DNA from: Sinorhizobium fredii
GTDB lineage: Bacteria > Pseudomonadota > Alphaproteobacteria > Rhizobiales > Rhizobiaceae
Direction: 5' to 3'
NCBI RefSeq assembly: GCF_002944405.1
Contig: NZ_CP024309.1
Span: 248,001 to 312,000 of the forward strand
DNA length: 64,000 nucleotides
Made by a program: the position numbers and the translations under genes. How positions within the stretch are numbered: the stretch's first letter is position 1; every line of letters begins with the position of its first letter. The notes under the pieces are model-generated. The model did no database searches, was not told the DNA's origin, and saw only the letters and a program-made list of their open reading frames with translations. This document shows, piece after piece, positions 45,241 to 55,171 of the stretch.

Positions 45241-45290
45241 ACCTGTAGGGACACGACCTGTAGGGACACGACCTGTAGGGACACGACCTG
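45241..45290. repeat. Tandem 15-bp repeat, 3.3 copies
   Basis: Unit ACCTGTAGGGACACG repeated three times perfectly plus ACCTG. It begins exactly at the end of the IS256-type terminal sequence. Confidence 0.95.
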
Positions 45291-45799
45291 ATAAGATGTT
45301 GGTCAGTCAACGCTGCTGTCTGATTTGTCGGATCAGTGACACGGTGCATTCTAATGTAACCAGTTGAATAAAGAAGAACATCCTTTCTGCTACCCCGTTT
45401 CTCGCAGTTGGCACGACCTTTGAGTGTCTCGCGTTCCATGAACATGAGTCGATCCGATATCGGTTTACGCTCCGGCTCAAAGCGTCTCAGAAGGGACCAT
45501 GCCACATGCGTGTGATGTTTGGACCTTATGGTCGGCTGTGCGATCTCAATCGAATCAGCTCTCGGCAGCAACACAATGCCCCTGATATCCAAGCCAGCTG
45601 GTGCCCAGAGGCAAGTATTCGCATTCTCTAGGGGTAGTCACGGGCATCGTTTGAACGGATTTCAGGTTCAAGGGGAAGTACTTCCACCGGACGGCAGCCA
45701 AAGTATAGTCGAAGCATATTTAATAAATCGGCAGAAGGTTCTTGGCCGCCAGAGTGCCGCGGAAGACCACCAAATTCCAGCCCTACATGGAGAAAATAC
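45291..45799. other. No gene assigned; upstream of methyltransferase
   Basis: Short frames only. It probably contains the promoter for the methyltransferase gene at 45800. Confidence 0.4.
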
Positions 45800-46477
45800 A
45801 TGGACACCGTTGATCAACAGAACGTACTTCGACAAGCCGCGCAAAAGCGGATCAAGGCTTCACATGCGCTCGACGGTGACGCCGATCGCTTGGCGCGGTA
45901 CTATCGTGAATGGGCTGAATCCTACGAGCTGGACGTCGACCGCGAACGCTACTGCGGCCCCTCGATCGTCGCGGAACTAGCGGGGGCAGTCCAGGCGGCT
46001 TATATCGGCGGGGAGCGAGCAGCCACGGCAATCCTGGACGCTGGCTGCGGTACAGGCCTAGTTGGCATTCAACTGGAGCATCTCGGCTTCCGTTTGATCG
46101 ACGGCTTCGATCTCTCCGAGGCGATGGCCGAAATGGCGCGCCAAACTGGCGTTTACCGCAATGTTGAAGACGACGTTGACGTAAACAGACCCCTCTCGCG
46201 CTACTCGAGCGCAAGCTATGATATGACCGTCTGCTGCGGTGTCTTCACGCTCGGACATGCCGACCCGGACGGGCTGCGCGAGTTGGCGCGCGTCACGCGG
46301 CCGAACGGGTTCGTGATCGCAAGCACATGCAAGAGTTATACGGGGGCAATGTCGTTTGAGGATGAGGTGATGTGCCTTCAGGAGGCGAGCGTCCTCACGC
46401 CCGTACAGTGTCTGAACGACGGCAGATTCCTCGGGGAGGAAGACGCGCATTACTGGGTTTTGCGGGTGCTCGAGTAG
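45800..46477 (+). CDS. Class I SAM-dependent methyltransferase
   Basis: 225 residues. Motif I for S-adenosylmethionine binding is TAILDAGCGTGLVGIQLEHL (residues 76-95), followed by DGFDLSEAMAEMARQTGVY and the post-I/II strand YDMTVCCGVFTLGHADPDGL and ELARVTRPNGFVIASTCKSY. The enzyme is cytosolic and would methylate a small molecule; the substrate is unknown. It stands alone between IS remnants, with no operon partner. Length and frame are normal. Confidence 0.88.
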   Translation: MDTVDQQNVLRQAAQKRIKASHALDGDADRLARYYREWAESYELDVDRERYCGPSIVAELAGAVQAAYIGGERAATAILDAGCGTGLVGIQLEHLGFRLIDGFDLSEAMAEMARQTGVYRNVEDDVDVNRPLSRYSSASYDMTVCCGVFTLGHADPDGLRELARVTRPNGFVIASTCKSYTGAMSFEDEVMCLQEASVLTPVQCLNDGRFLGEEDAHYWVLRVLE

Positions 46478-46529
46478 CCCGCGAAGCAGCGTATGACCTG
46501 CGGATCTGTCCGACTAACGCCAGTGCTCA

Positions 46530-47584
46530 CGCATCCCGCGCAGCGAGCAATCTGGTATCTTGTTTAGCGAGGTATTTTGCAAGGCACGGCAGACAAAGGA
46601 TGCCAGCCAGCGCGCCGGCTGTTGGCGCTGGCGTCGATTTATGATGGCGGCTCTCGTGCTGATGCTGCTCGGCTCGGCAGCGTCACCGTTCAGATCGTGC
46701 GTGACTGGGTGGTGCGGTTCAACGCGCGCGGTCCCGACGGTTTGATCAACGGCAAGGCTCCAGGCAAGCCGTCGCTGTTGAACGATGATCAACGTGCGGC
46801 CTTGGCGCAAGCCATCGAGCGCGGCCCCACACCTATCTCGATCGCGTCGTGCGCTGGCGTCTGTGCGATCTGGCCCTATGGCTTTGGGAGGAATTCCGTG
46901 TCTCGGTGAGCGAGCAGACCCTGGGCCGCGAAGTGCGCTCGATGGGCTACCGCAAACTCTCAGCTCGCCCGAGGCATCATGCGCAGGATACCGAGGCAGC
47001 CGAGGCATTTAAAAAAACTTCCCCGCCGCAGTGGCAGAAATCGCCGGTGGCCCCGCCAAGGGCAAAGTGATCGAAATCTGGTTCCAGGATGAAGCCCGCA
47101 TGGTCAAAAGAACAAGATCACACGTCGCTGGGCAAAGCGTGGATCCAGGCCATCCGCGCCGCACGACCAGAGAACTCGCTCGGCCTACATCTTCGGCGCG
47201 ATCTGTCCCAGCCAAGGCAAGGCCGCAGCCCTGGTGATGCCTTGGTGTGACACCCATGCCATGAACCAGCATCTGATCGAGATATCGCGAAACGTCGCCG
47301 ACGGTGCGCACGCCGTCCTGATCATGGACCAGGCAGGGTGGCATATGTCCAACAATCTGATGGTTCCCGAGAACATGACCATTCTGCCTCTGCCGCTGAA
47401 ATCGCCCGAACTCAATCCTGTCGAGAACATTTGGCAGTTCATGCGCGAAAACTGGCTCTCAAACCGCGTCTTCAAATCCTACGAGGATATCGTCGACCAC
47501 TGCTGTCACGCATGGCGAACACTGCAGGACCGACCCTGGAAGATCATGTCCATCGGTCTGCGGCAATGGGCCCGTGGGTTCTGA
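46530..47584 (+). pseudogene. IS630-family transposase, several frameshifts
   Basis: Blocks in order: ALASIYDGGSRADAARLGSV and VTVQIVRDWVVRFNARGPDG (helix-turn-helix), WLWEEFRVSVSEQTLGREVR, KVIEIWFQDEARM (first Asp), HAVLIMDQAGWHMSNNLMVP (second Asp), and LPLKSPELNPVENIWQFMRE (Glu). They occupy three frames with breaks near 46850, 47030 and 47130-47230. Confidence 0.85.
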
Positions 47585-48850
47585 TCAATGAGGGTTGGTA
47601 TAAGGCAAGAGGAGCGATACATTCGTTCTGGCCTAGCATACGTCCAAGCGGCTCAGCGTTTGAATTTTCATGTGCGACTGAACGTTTTCCCAATGAACTG
47701 CGGGAAAAACCTGGCGCCCTCCGGCATTGGCGTGAAGGCCGGCACCGCATTTGCCGCTTCATGCTCGCGCACCGCACAGATAGGCTTGGATCCGTTTTTT
47801 CGTACAGCAGCCGAATCCGCACCCCTCCAGTGAAGGCGAGACGATCACCATGCCGAATGCGGCGTGTTGCTGGCCTAAGGGTACCAGATGGTGGTGCCGA
47901 CCAGCGAATTCCCCTCTATGACCGCGAGGCCGCGGCCGAGCAAAAGGGACTTTCATTCCCCACGCCGATCCGGCCATTTCACTGCCGTGGAGAGAGTCTG
48001 TGCTGCTCGCTGTAGGGAGCTTTCCTTCCCACTGCTTTATGGCAATGGCGGATATGGGACTTATCCTCTCCTCAGGTCGTCAGCCGAAAATGGCGTGCCG
48101 CATGACAAAGGCCGGAAACCACAATTAGAGCAGACTTTCATTCAGTTCCAACAAACCAAGCCGCTCTACGCAAACGGGACGACATGTATTCCCATTCAAT
48201 CATACTGGAATCGATGAATAACATCGAATAACTTTTCAGAATACTACCATCCTGGGTAGGGGCGCGGGGCCCAGATTGCGGTTAAAATGGGTTGCATTTG
48301 GCATTTCTCTTCATCGCCAGCTTGAACGGACGCGTGATACTCCGCTTGGGGATTAACAGCAAAATCGGCTTCGCTGTTCGCCTAACGTCTGATCAAGGAA
48401 ACATCATGCTTCGAGTGCAACTTGGATTGGTTAGGGTTGACTCTCAGGCACAAAGCCAATTCGGCACCATTAGCGAAAGGTAATTAATGGATATTATAAA
48501 AAGCTTCAGGTGAAATAGAGGTCACTTGGCAAGGCTTTATTCCTTGAGAATCGGCATAAAATCAGGGACATTGAACATGGAGAATTACATGAACTAAGAG
48601 ACGCCCCCCTTTCCGTGCCAGAGCCTGAACAAACTTCAGCAAAGATTACTTGATGGTTTTCGAATGCTTCGCATGTTGCGAAGCGGGGTTCGATTCTGAT
48701 GAAGCCTTTATGGCAGGAAGGCGGAGAGTTGACATCATTTGGCCCGCGCCTCGTCGTCCTCGGGTACAGGTGAGTGGGCGGCAAGGCGGCTGCGTACTGG
48801 TATAGTGTCAATCGATGTCGAAAACTCACCCATCAATTTTCCCGCCTTTC
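47585..48850. other. No gene assigned (about 1.25 kb)
   Basis: Several short frames on both strands, none with a family motif or convincing start. Base composition falls to AT-richer after about 48200. Probably degraded mobile DNA. Confidence 0.4.
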
Positions 48851-48852
48851 TT

Positions 48853-49045
48853 GAGAGTCTAATCTAAGTGCAACAATGACGAGTGACGGGTAGGGATTAC
48901 CCGCTATCTCGCAAATGCGCGATGAACACCTCGGCTGGTGTCTGATAGCCAAGACACTTCCTGAGCAGCGAATTTAGATGGTGGGCAAGGGCGACCAGCT
49001 GCTGCTGGCTCACGGCGGATAGGTCCGTCGTGCCGGTTTCCCAGT
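48853..49045 (-). mobile_element. IS30-family remnant (3' end only)
   Basis: Starts with GAGAGTCTAATCTAAGTGCA, like the left end of the complete IS30 at 3253. It encodes DLSAVSQQQLVALAHHLNSL and LRKCLGYQTPAEVFIAHLRD, the last 45 residues of the transposase. It is joined to the 5' side of the M24 hydrolase gene. Confidence 0.85.
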
Positions 49046-49083
49046 GCGCGCAGCTAGATGTTGTCACTAAGGAGGAGTGAAAA

Positions 49084-50253
49084 ATGGCAATGCCAAGAGG
49101 GCCGCAGGCGTTCCCGCGGAGTGAATATTTGAAGCGTCTGTCCGCCGTCAAGGTGGAAATGGAGCGGCATGACGTTGACGCTCTTGTGGTCAATTCAACC
49201 GCTAACATAACTTATCTGTCCGGCTACACATCCAAGACTGGCTGGCAGCCGCAAGCCCTTATTGTTTCTTCAATAGACGAAGAGCCGAGCTTCATCACTT
49301 GCCGTAAAGATGCCCCTGCAGCGATCCATCAGATGTTTATCGAACGCGGTCGCATTTTCGCCTACCCGGAAGCTCTCCTTGCCGATCCTGACAAGGATGG
49401 CTGGGATACGGTGATCGATCTCCTTTTGGACAGTGGCTTCGGACGGAAATGCATTGGAATCGAGGCAAGGCTGTTCCCCGCCCAAACTCTCGAGAAATTA
49501 AAGGCAAGGTTGCCGGAAGCCAAGATCGTAGATTTTCGCAACAGGGTTGATTGGATCAGAGGCGTCAAATCGGATCTAGAGATTTCCTACATGCGTGAAT
49601 CTGCGGCCATAACTGACGCAGGCATGCTGCGTGCCAAAGAATTGATCCGTCCGGGCGTTGCCGAGGCTGAAGCTGCGGCGGAAATCACCTCGACGCTGAT
49701 ACGTGGCGCGAACGGGAAGGCGGGCACGGATCTAACCCACTTCTTTCTGTGCGCCAGCCCGAGAACGTCCACCTGCCACATCCAGTGGGCCGAGGACGTC
49801 TTCCGGCAAGGTTCGCAGATCAACCTTACGATCGGCGGGGTTCGTCATGGCTATGTTTCGCCCCTGGCGCGCACATTCTCGATCGGCAAGCCGTCCGCGC
49901 GTCTACGCCGTGTGCATGATGCGCACATCGCAGGAATGGACGCCGCACTAAGCGCAATCCGTCCAGGTGTGACCTGCGGTGATGTCGCTGCCGCCTTCAG
50001 CACCACCCTTCACAAGTACGGCATCGAGAAGGAGTCGCGATGTGGCTACGCGGTGGGAATTGAATGGGTCGAGCCGACGGCCAGTCTCAAGGTGGGCGAT
50101 GCTACCATCTTGCAGCCGAATATGACTTTCGATTTGATGCTCGGCAACTGGATCAATGAAGATCTCGGCTATGTAATCAGCGAGATTTTTCGTGTTACCA
50201 AAACCGGCGTTGAAACATTCAGTGCTCTTCCTCGGGAGATATTCGAGATCTAA
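49084..50253 (+). CDS. M24-family hydrolase (Xaa-Pro peptidase/ectoine hydrolase-like)
   Basis: 389 residues, start after a strong AAGGAGG. Two-domain creatinase/aminopeptidase P fold: N-terminal domain with ALVVNSTANITYLSGYTSKT, IGIEARLFPAQTLEKLKARL, IVDFRNRVDWIRGVKSDLEI, and the pita-bread domain with INLTIGGVRHGYVSPLARTF, HDAHIAGMDAALSAIRPGVT. Two of the usual metal ligands are not obvious, as in creatinases and ectoine hydrolase, so it may be a C-N hydrolase of a small cyclic or guanidino compound. Cytosolic. It precedes the amino-acid transporter genes on the same strand, about 1 kb away. Confidence 0.82.
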   Translation: MAMPRGPQAFPRSEYLKRLSAVKVEMERHDVDALVVNSTANITYLSGYTSKTGWQPQALIVSSIDEEPSFITCRKDAPAAIHQMFIERGRIFAYPEALLADPDKDGWDTVIDLLLDSGFGRKCIGIEARLFPAQTLEKLKARLPEAKIVDFRNRVDWIRGVKSDLEISYMRESAAITDAGMLRAKELIRPGVAEAEAAAEITSTLIRGANGKAGTDLTHFFLCASPRTSTCHIQWAEDVFRQGSQINLTIGGVRHGYVSPLARTFSIGKPSARLRRVHDAHIAGMDAALSAIRPGVTCGDVAAAFSTTLHKYGIEKESRCGYAVGIEWVEPTASLKVGDATILQPNMTFDLMLGNWINEDLGYVISEIFRVTKTGVETFSALPREIFEI

Positions 50254-51084
50254 TCCCAGCGAGGATGCGCTGGAGACCGGCCAGCTGAAAGGCCCGGCCC
50301 GCGAGAGGCTGCTGGAGCGCGAACTGATGGGGACGAGATGGCGCTGCTGGAGAGCAGGTCACCCTTTAGCCTGCAGGACGCAAGGCGATAGGCCGAGCGC
50401 TCCGATGGAGCTGTGATTTATGCTTTGGCCTGGCCCGCGTGCCGGATCTGGCGAGCGGGCCTTGGGAGCGTCGCCATCTTTGAGCAACCGGTAGCGTCCG
50501 GTCGGGCCGTTCTCCTATTCGGTCCTCACCATTGTAATCGCGACAATCTGGATGAAATTCCCGCGCTTTTCGCCGTCAACTCCATTCAATGGCGGGGATC
50601 GCCGGAGGTCATGGCCACGCCTCTGCGTGAGGGCATGCGCACCTTCGTTTCGAAAAAGATCTAAACAGCTATTCACGGGCTCCTTCACCATCGCGCCTTC
50701 GCCAAGGAACAAATCTCTTGGGCGAAGGATGGCACCTAGTAAGTCGTGCCACACCGAATGGGTCAGCATCTCAATTTAGGCGTATATGACTGGGTCGGTC
50801 TAGAACGTAAGTTCGTACGGGCCGAGATTTCGTAGGTGTCAATTTATCATCAGGCACGCAGCTCGATTGCCGTGGATGACGTAAGCCCGGCAGTGAAATC
50901 CACAGTCTCGGGAAAGCTAGTAGGCGCTCGACGAGAGTATAAGGCATTTGTGGAACGCCGGGCCGCGGAGCTTGAGATGCATGTGTATTACGAGGCGGGC
51001 TCCACTTGCTACGGCGTTTACCGCCTGATCACGGAGCCTCGGTTTAGCATTGCATTTGGTTACGCGACCAGTTCTCCCGAAGAC
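50254..51084. other. No confident gene
   Basis: An 87-codon frame (GTG at 50836, ending 51099) reads GARREYKAFVERRAAELEMH and STCYGVYRLITEPRFSIAFG and could be real, but it runs into the conserved leader of the binding-protein gene. The remainder has no recognisable coding. Confidence 0.35.
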
Positions 51085-51255
51085 GCTCCGACCGGATGAA
51101 GAAGCATTTCAAAAGAGGGATTTTTTGAAGCGGGCATTTCGGCACGCGCAGCATTTTGGCACAACTCGCCGTGTGCTGTGCGCTAAAAATGAAATTACCA
51201 GACACTGATGCCAAGTAAAAGTTCTGGGCAACAAGCACAGCAAAGGGGAACTAAA
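51085..51255 (+). promoter_or_regulatory. Conserved leader of binding-protein paralogue 2
   Basis: Contains CATTTCGGCAC (51135-51145) and CATTTTGGCAC (51152-51162), preceded by TTTCAAAAGAGGGATTTTTT and followed by TGCTGTGCGCTAAAAATGAA. It shares all blocks with the leaders at 21780-21960 and 61388-61600. Confidence 0.75.
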
Positions 51256-52086
51256 TTGAATGGACTTGTGAAAAGGTTCACAGCGACTGCATCGATCGCA
51301 CTTGCGTCGTTCTCGTTCGCTATCTCGGCCCATGCGGGCGGAGTACTTGATCGCGTTCTTGCCACGAAGACGCTGACTGTGGCGACGGCTGCCAATTTCC
51401 CTCCGGCCTCATTCGTGAATGACAAAGGGCAACTCGACGGGTTCGATATTGAAGTTGCCAAAGAGGTCGCCAAGTATATGGGCGTAGAGGCCAAATTTGT
51501 GACGCCGGGGTGGGATATCGTAACTTCAGGCAAATGGGAGGGCCGCTGGGACCTTGCCATGCACATGTCTCAGACCGCGGCGCGCGCCAAGCTATTCGAC
51601 CTTGAAGCCGTGTACCTCTACAACTACATGGTCGCCGTCGTTCACAAGGATAGCAAGGCGACCAAGCCTTCGGATCTTGATGGCAAGGTGATCGGTGTTA
51701 CTGCGGGATCTGCAGAAGAATCCTATGCTAAACACACGCTCGAACCGTACAATGCTCCACCAATAAAGTACCAATTCGCGCCCGGCGAAATAAAGAGCTA
51801 CGAATCAAACAGCAGCGCGAGAGATGATCTTCGATTGGGCGACGGCGTGCGTCTTGATGGAATCATCGATGAGGAACGAACTGCCAATGAAGCGATCAGG
51901 GCCGGTTATTCGTTGAAAATAATCGGCGAGCCCCTCAATTCCGCTGCAACCGCAATCCCGGTGCTTCACGGTGACAAGGAATTCAGCGACAAAGTGGCGG
52001 CGGCTATCAAGAGCATGAGAGAAGATGGCACGCTCTCCAAGCTGTCGATCAAATGGTGGGGCTCGGATCAGACCTCCGCGAAGTAG
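51256..52086 (+). CDS. Polar amino-acid ABC transporter, periplasmic binding protein (paralogue 2)
   Basis: 276 residues from a TTG start with AAAGGGGAAC upstream; the same TTG start is used in the other two copies. Signal peptide FTATASIALASFSFAISAHA. Family 3 binding-protein blocks: TVATAANFPPASFVNDKGQL, DGFDIEVAKEVAKYMGVEAK, SGKWEGRWDLAMHMSQTAAR, DLDGKVIGVTAGSAEESYAK. It captures an amino acid or related solute in the periplasm and feeds the permease at 52137. The ligand is not predictable. It is about 70% similar by eye to the protein at 60563. Confidence 0.92.
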   Translation: MNGLVKRFTATASIALASFSFAISAHAGGVLDRVLATKTLTVATAANFPPASFVNDKGQLDGFDIEVAKEVAKYMGVEAKFVTPGWDIVTSGKWEGRWDLAMHMSQTAARAKLFDLEAVYLYNYMVAVVHKDSKATKPSDLDGKVIGVTAGSAEESYAKHTLEPYNAPPIKYQFAPGEIKSYESNSSARDDLRLGDGVRLDGIIDEERTANEAIRAGYSLKIIGEPLNSAATAIPVLHGDKEFSDKVAAAIKSMREDGTLSKLSIKWWGSDQTSAK

Positions 52087-52136
52087 CGCCGCAGTGGCCC
52101 AGGTTAGCCTGGGCCAATTATCGGGAAGGAATTCTC

Positions 52137-53111
52137 ATGCTTTATCAGGATACGGTCGAATCCGAGGTGCTTGTCCATAAGCCTTGGTTTATCGCCTCGA
52201 TCTTCGCCCTAGTGCTTGCGGCGTTTCTGATGATCAATCTCACAGGCACTACAATGGGTGAACTCATGCGCCCAGTTATCGGCAACCCGCTGGAAAGCGG
52301 CCTCTATGGGCGCTTCGCGATCGCCTTTGTGATTGCGATTATATTCTGCGCCAATCTGGTGCTGATCGGCTTTGCGCCCTTGAAACTACAGATTGGTATT
52401 GTGTGGCTTGAACTGCTCGCCCTGTTCATCACTTTCTTCAAACTATTCAACCTGAGCCTGCCGTTTATTTGGGATAAGCTGCCAATCCTGATCGCGCAGG
52501 GGGCACTTACGACGCTGTATGTATCGGCAATCTCGCTGATCTTCGCGTCGATCATCGGAATAGCTGCCGCGATTGCGAAGCTCTCAACCAACGGATTTGC
52601 CTACGGAATTGCCAGCTTCTATACCTCGTTCTTCCGCGGTCTACCTCTTTTGATGCAAGTTTACCTCGTCTATCTCGGTCTGCCACAGCTAGGCGTCATG
52701 ATCGACGCCGTCCCGTCAGGCATAATAGCGCTTTCACTCTGCATTGGTGCGTATATGACCGAAATATTCCGGTCAGGCATTGCGAGCATTGATCGCGGCC
52801 AGTGGGAGGCCTCCCGATCTATGGGTTTCGGCTTTGGCCTCACCATGCGCAGGATCATCTTGCCCCAAGCGTTTCCTGTGATCATTCCACCGATGGGGAA
52901 CATGTTCATCGGAATGTTGAAGGATAGCTCTCTTGTCTCAGTTCTCGGTGTTTGGGAACTGACGTTCCTTGCTCGTACGATCGGTCAGCCAACTTTTCAG
53001 CACATGGAGATGCTGATCACGGCGGCAATTATTTACTGGATTATGTCTGCCTGCCTTGAAGTTATTCAATCCAGGATTGAGGCCCATTTTTTCAGGAGCA
53101 AGGTGCGATGA
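52137..53111 (+). CDS. Polar amino-acid ABC transporter permease
   Basis: 324 residues from the ATG at 52137 with GGAAGGAA upstream. Two or three N-terminal hydrophobic segments ([40 protein letters not shown]) precede the HisM-type core: [40 protein letters not shown], and the EAA loop [20 protein letters not shown]. The extra N-terminal segments make it longer than GlnP (219). A single permease gene suggests a homodimer. Start overlaps nothing; the stop overlaps the ATPase start by 4 bases (ATGA). Confidence 0.92.
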   Translation: MLYQDTVESEVLVHKPWFIASIFALVLAAFLMINLTGTTMGELMRPVIGNPLESGLYGRFAIAFVIAIIFCANLVLIGFAPLKLQIGIVWLELLALFITFFKLFNLSLPFIWDKLPILIAQGALTTLYVSAISLIFASIIGIAAAIAKLSTNGFAYGIASFYTSFFRGLPLLMQVYLVYLGLPQLGVMIDAVPSGIIALSLCIGAYMTEIFRSGIASIDRGQWEASRSMGFGFGLTMRRIILPQAFPVIIPPMGNMFIGMLKDSSLVSVLGVWELTFLARTIGQPTFQHMEMLITAAIIYWIMSACLEVIQSRIEAHFFRSKVR

Positions 53112-53977
53112 CGAGTAGCAATATCCACCACGTCAAGAATGGCATGTACGAGGGCAGCCCCTCAGAGACTGACAAAGGTCCGTGCGCGCGGCCAGCTCCA
53201 ACTGGAGAGGCACTGAATCAGGCTCATGCCATAACAACCGCGGACCCGATTATCGAAGCGAAGAGCGTATCGAAATGGTACGGCGCCTTCAAGGTACTGA
53301 AAGGCGTCGACCTCACCGTACGTAAGGGCGAGCGCATAGTAATATGTGGGCCCTCCGGTTCAGGGAAATCGACTCTGTTACGCTGCTTCAACCGGCTCGA
53401 AGCCCATCAGGAGGGCGAAATCACCGTTAACGGGATCAGGTTACACAATAAGATGCGCAACGTGACTGAAGTCCGCAAGAACGTCGGCATGGTGTTCCAG
53501 CACTTTAACCTCTTTCCCCATATGACTGTGCTGATGAACTGCATGGCGGGCCCAATGTGGATCAAAGGTGTATCCGAAGGCGATGCCAAGAAAACAGCCT
53601 TGAAGTTCCTCGAGCGCGTGCGCATTCCAGAACAAGCCAACAAATTCCCGGTTCAGCTATCAGGTGGGCAACAGCAGCGTGTGGCTATTGCACGCTCGCT
53701 ATGTATGGAACCTGCCGTAATGCTCTTTGATGAGCCCACCTCGGCGCTCGATCCGGAGATGGTGTCGGAAGTGCTTGAAACAATGACGGGTCTCGCGCGC
53801 GATGGAATGACCATGGTCTGCGTCACCCATGAAATGGGCTTTGCTCGTGCCGTCGCCGACCGGGTGATCTTCATGGATGCGGGCCAAATTGTCGAAGAAG
53901 CCGCTCCCAACTACTTCTTCACCAACCCTCAACACGACAGAACAAAGCTTTTTCTCAGTCAGATTTTGAAGCACTGA
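53108..53977 (+). CDS. Polar amino-acid ABC transporter ATPase (GlnQ-like)
   Basis: 289 residues. Walker [10 protein letters not shown] (81-89), Q loop [20 protein letters not shown], signature [20 protein letters not shown], Walker [16 protein letters not shown] and H-loop [17 protein letters not shown] are all intact. It powers import by the permease at 52137. The first 48 residues are an unusual polar extension before the standard start ([20 protein letters not shown]); a later internal start cannot be excluded. Confidence 0.94.
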   Translation: MTSSNIHHVKNGMYEGSPSETDKGPCARPAPTGEALNQAHAITTADPIIEAKSVSKWYGAFKVLKGVDLTVRKGERIVICGPSGSGKSTLLRCFNRLEAHQEGEITVNGIRLHNKMRNVTEVRKNVGMVFQHFNLFPHMTVLMNCMAGPMWIKGVSEGDAKKTALKFLERVRIPEQANKFPVQLSGGQQQRVAIARSLCMEPAVMLFDEPTSALDPEMVSEVLETMTGLARDGMTMVCVTHEMGFARAVADRVIFMDAGQIVEEAAPNYFFTNPQHDRTKLFLSQILKH

Positions 53978-54291
53978 GAGCCTTGGTGAAATGAGCGGGC
54001 GCCGTTGTGCGGACGGGTAAGTCGATAGTAGGTGCGCTGCGGGAGGTGGACCGCACCGCGAGGGGTTACTCGTTCACGAAATTGGCTCCCGGTCTCTAAG
54101 ACTGGAACAGATCTAGTGTGCGGAATTTGTGCGAACTGAGCTGCGTCCGAAGCCAAAATAACATCACAGGGGCTCAAAAAAAGCTGAAACAAGAACGCAT
54201 CGAAATGCGAACCTACTCATCAGTAACGCATATCATGACCGATGAGCCGAAATCATTCCTTAACAACATTCGTAACAAAGGAGCGTCATCG
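53978..54291. other. Intergenic between transporter and racemase-like gene
   Basis: No gene. An in-frame extension of the next gene covers part of it, but the good ribosome site is at 54277-54284, so this is untranslated. Confidence 0.45.
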
Positions 54292-55014
54292 ATGACGTCG
54301 CATGCCAGACTTGTGCTTGGAATTCTTGAGCTTGATGAAGGTCTGATGCCGGATAGCCCGTTCAATGTTCAGCGGGAAGGCGCACTTCAAAATCCAGAGA
54401 CTTTTAGCGTACCAATCTTAACCGAGCTTGTGGATGGCGCACTAGCGGATACTGTCATTCGCGGTGATCCGTCACTTGAGGGCGCTTGCGTTGCAGCGGC
54501 TCAGCGCTTAGTAGCCCGAGGCGCCAATGTGATTTCCGCCGACTGTGGCTTCTTCATTCGGCATCAGGCAGCGGTCTCCGCAGCAGTCAATGTGCCCGTG
54601 GCGATGTCAAGCCTTCTCCTTATTCCGACTTTGCTCCGTCAGCTATCACCAGCTCAAAAGCTTGCGGTGATTACGGCAGACTCAAGGCATTGCAGTGAAG
54701 ATTTGTTTGGTATCGAAAATCCAGCGGACCGAGCGAGAGTAGTTGTCGGCGGGATCGAAGGCGGCAAATACGTACGCGACGCGTTGTCACGTCCGCTGGT
54801 TCTAACCAGCATTGATCAGATTGAGCAGGAGGTCGGAGCTTGCGTCGCGCAACTACGCGCCAAGCATCCTGAGATAGGGATGTTGCTCTTCGAATGCACA
54901 GGGTTCCCATGTGTTACGAAGGCTCTCCGCCACAAAACAGGTTTACCCATCTACGACATCACAGATCTTTGCCGACTGACTCTTGCCTCCACTGGCAGCC
55001 TTGCTTTGCAGTAG
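54292..55014 (+). CDS. Asp/Glu racemase-superfamily protein
   Basis: 240 residues from the ATG at 54292, with AAAGGAG 8 bases upstream. The two catalytic Cys contexts of the superfamily are present: VISADCGFFIRHQAAVSAAV and GMLLFECTGFPCVTKALRHK. Such enzymes racemise amino acids or hydantoins without PLP. It follows the transporter on the same strand, so the imported compound may be a D-amino acid or be epimerised after uptake (inference). Converges on kbl. Confidence 0.8.
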   Translation: MTSHARLVLGILELDEGLMPDSPFNVQREGALQNPETFSVPILTELVDGALADTVIRGDPSLEGACVAAAQRLVARGANVISADCGFFIRHQAAVSAAVNVPVAMSSLLLIPTLLRQLSPAQKLAVITADSRHCSEDLFGIENPADRARVVVGGIEGGKYVRDALSRPLVLTSIDQIEQEVGACVAQLRAKHPEIGMLLFECTGFPCVTKALRHKTGLPIYDITDLCRLTLASTGSLALQ

Positions 55015-55171
55015 GGCACGATCTTACTATTAGACCGCTACCAATGGAGCAATGGAGGCGAAATGTCACGCAGCCATTGCGCTGCTTGATGCCCCTACAT
55101 CGTGTTTGTCGTCAAACGATTTCATCTGAGGAGATCTTGGAAATGCGTCCGTCGCGATCCGCCTCAAGCTA

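Noticed and set aside
45241..45290. CRISPR array
   Set aside because: Units are 15 bases with no spacers between them; this is a simple tandem repeat.
47600..48200. Coding gene in the 1.25-kb stretch after IS630
   Set aside because: Frames on both strands lack motifs, good starts and consistent composition.
50836..51099. 87-residue hypothetical protein
   Set aside because: Plausible amino-acid composition but no ribosome site of note and overlap with the conserved leader; listed only as part of an unassigned stretch.
51100..51200. RpoN (-24/-12) promoter in the binding-protein leaders
   Set aside because: TTTTGGCAC is present, but no GC element at the required 10-base spacing was found in any of the three leaders.
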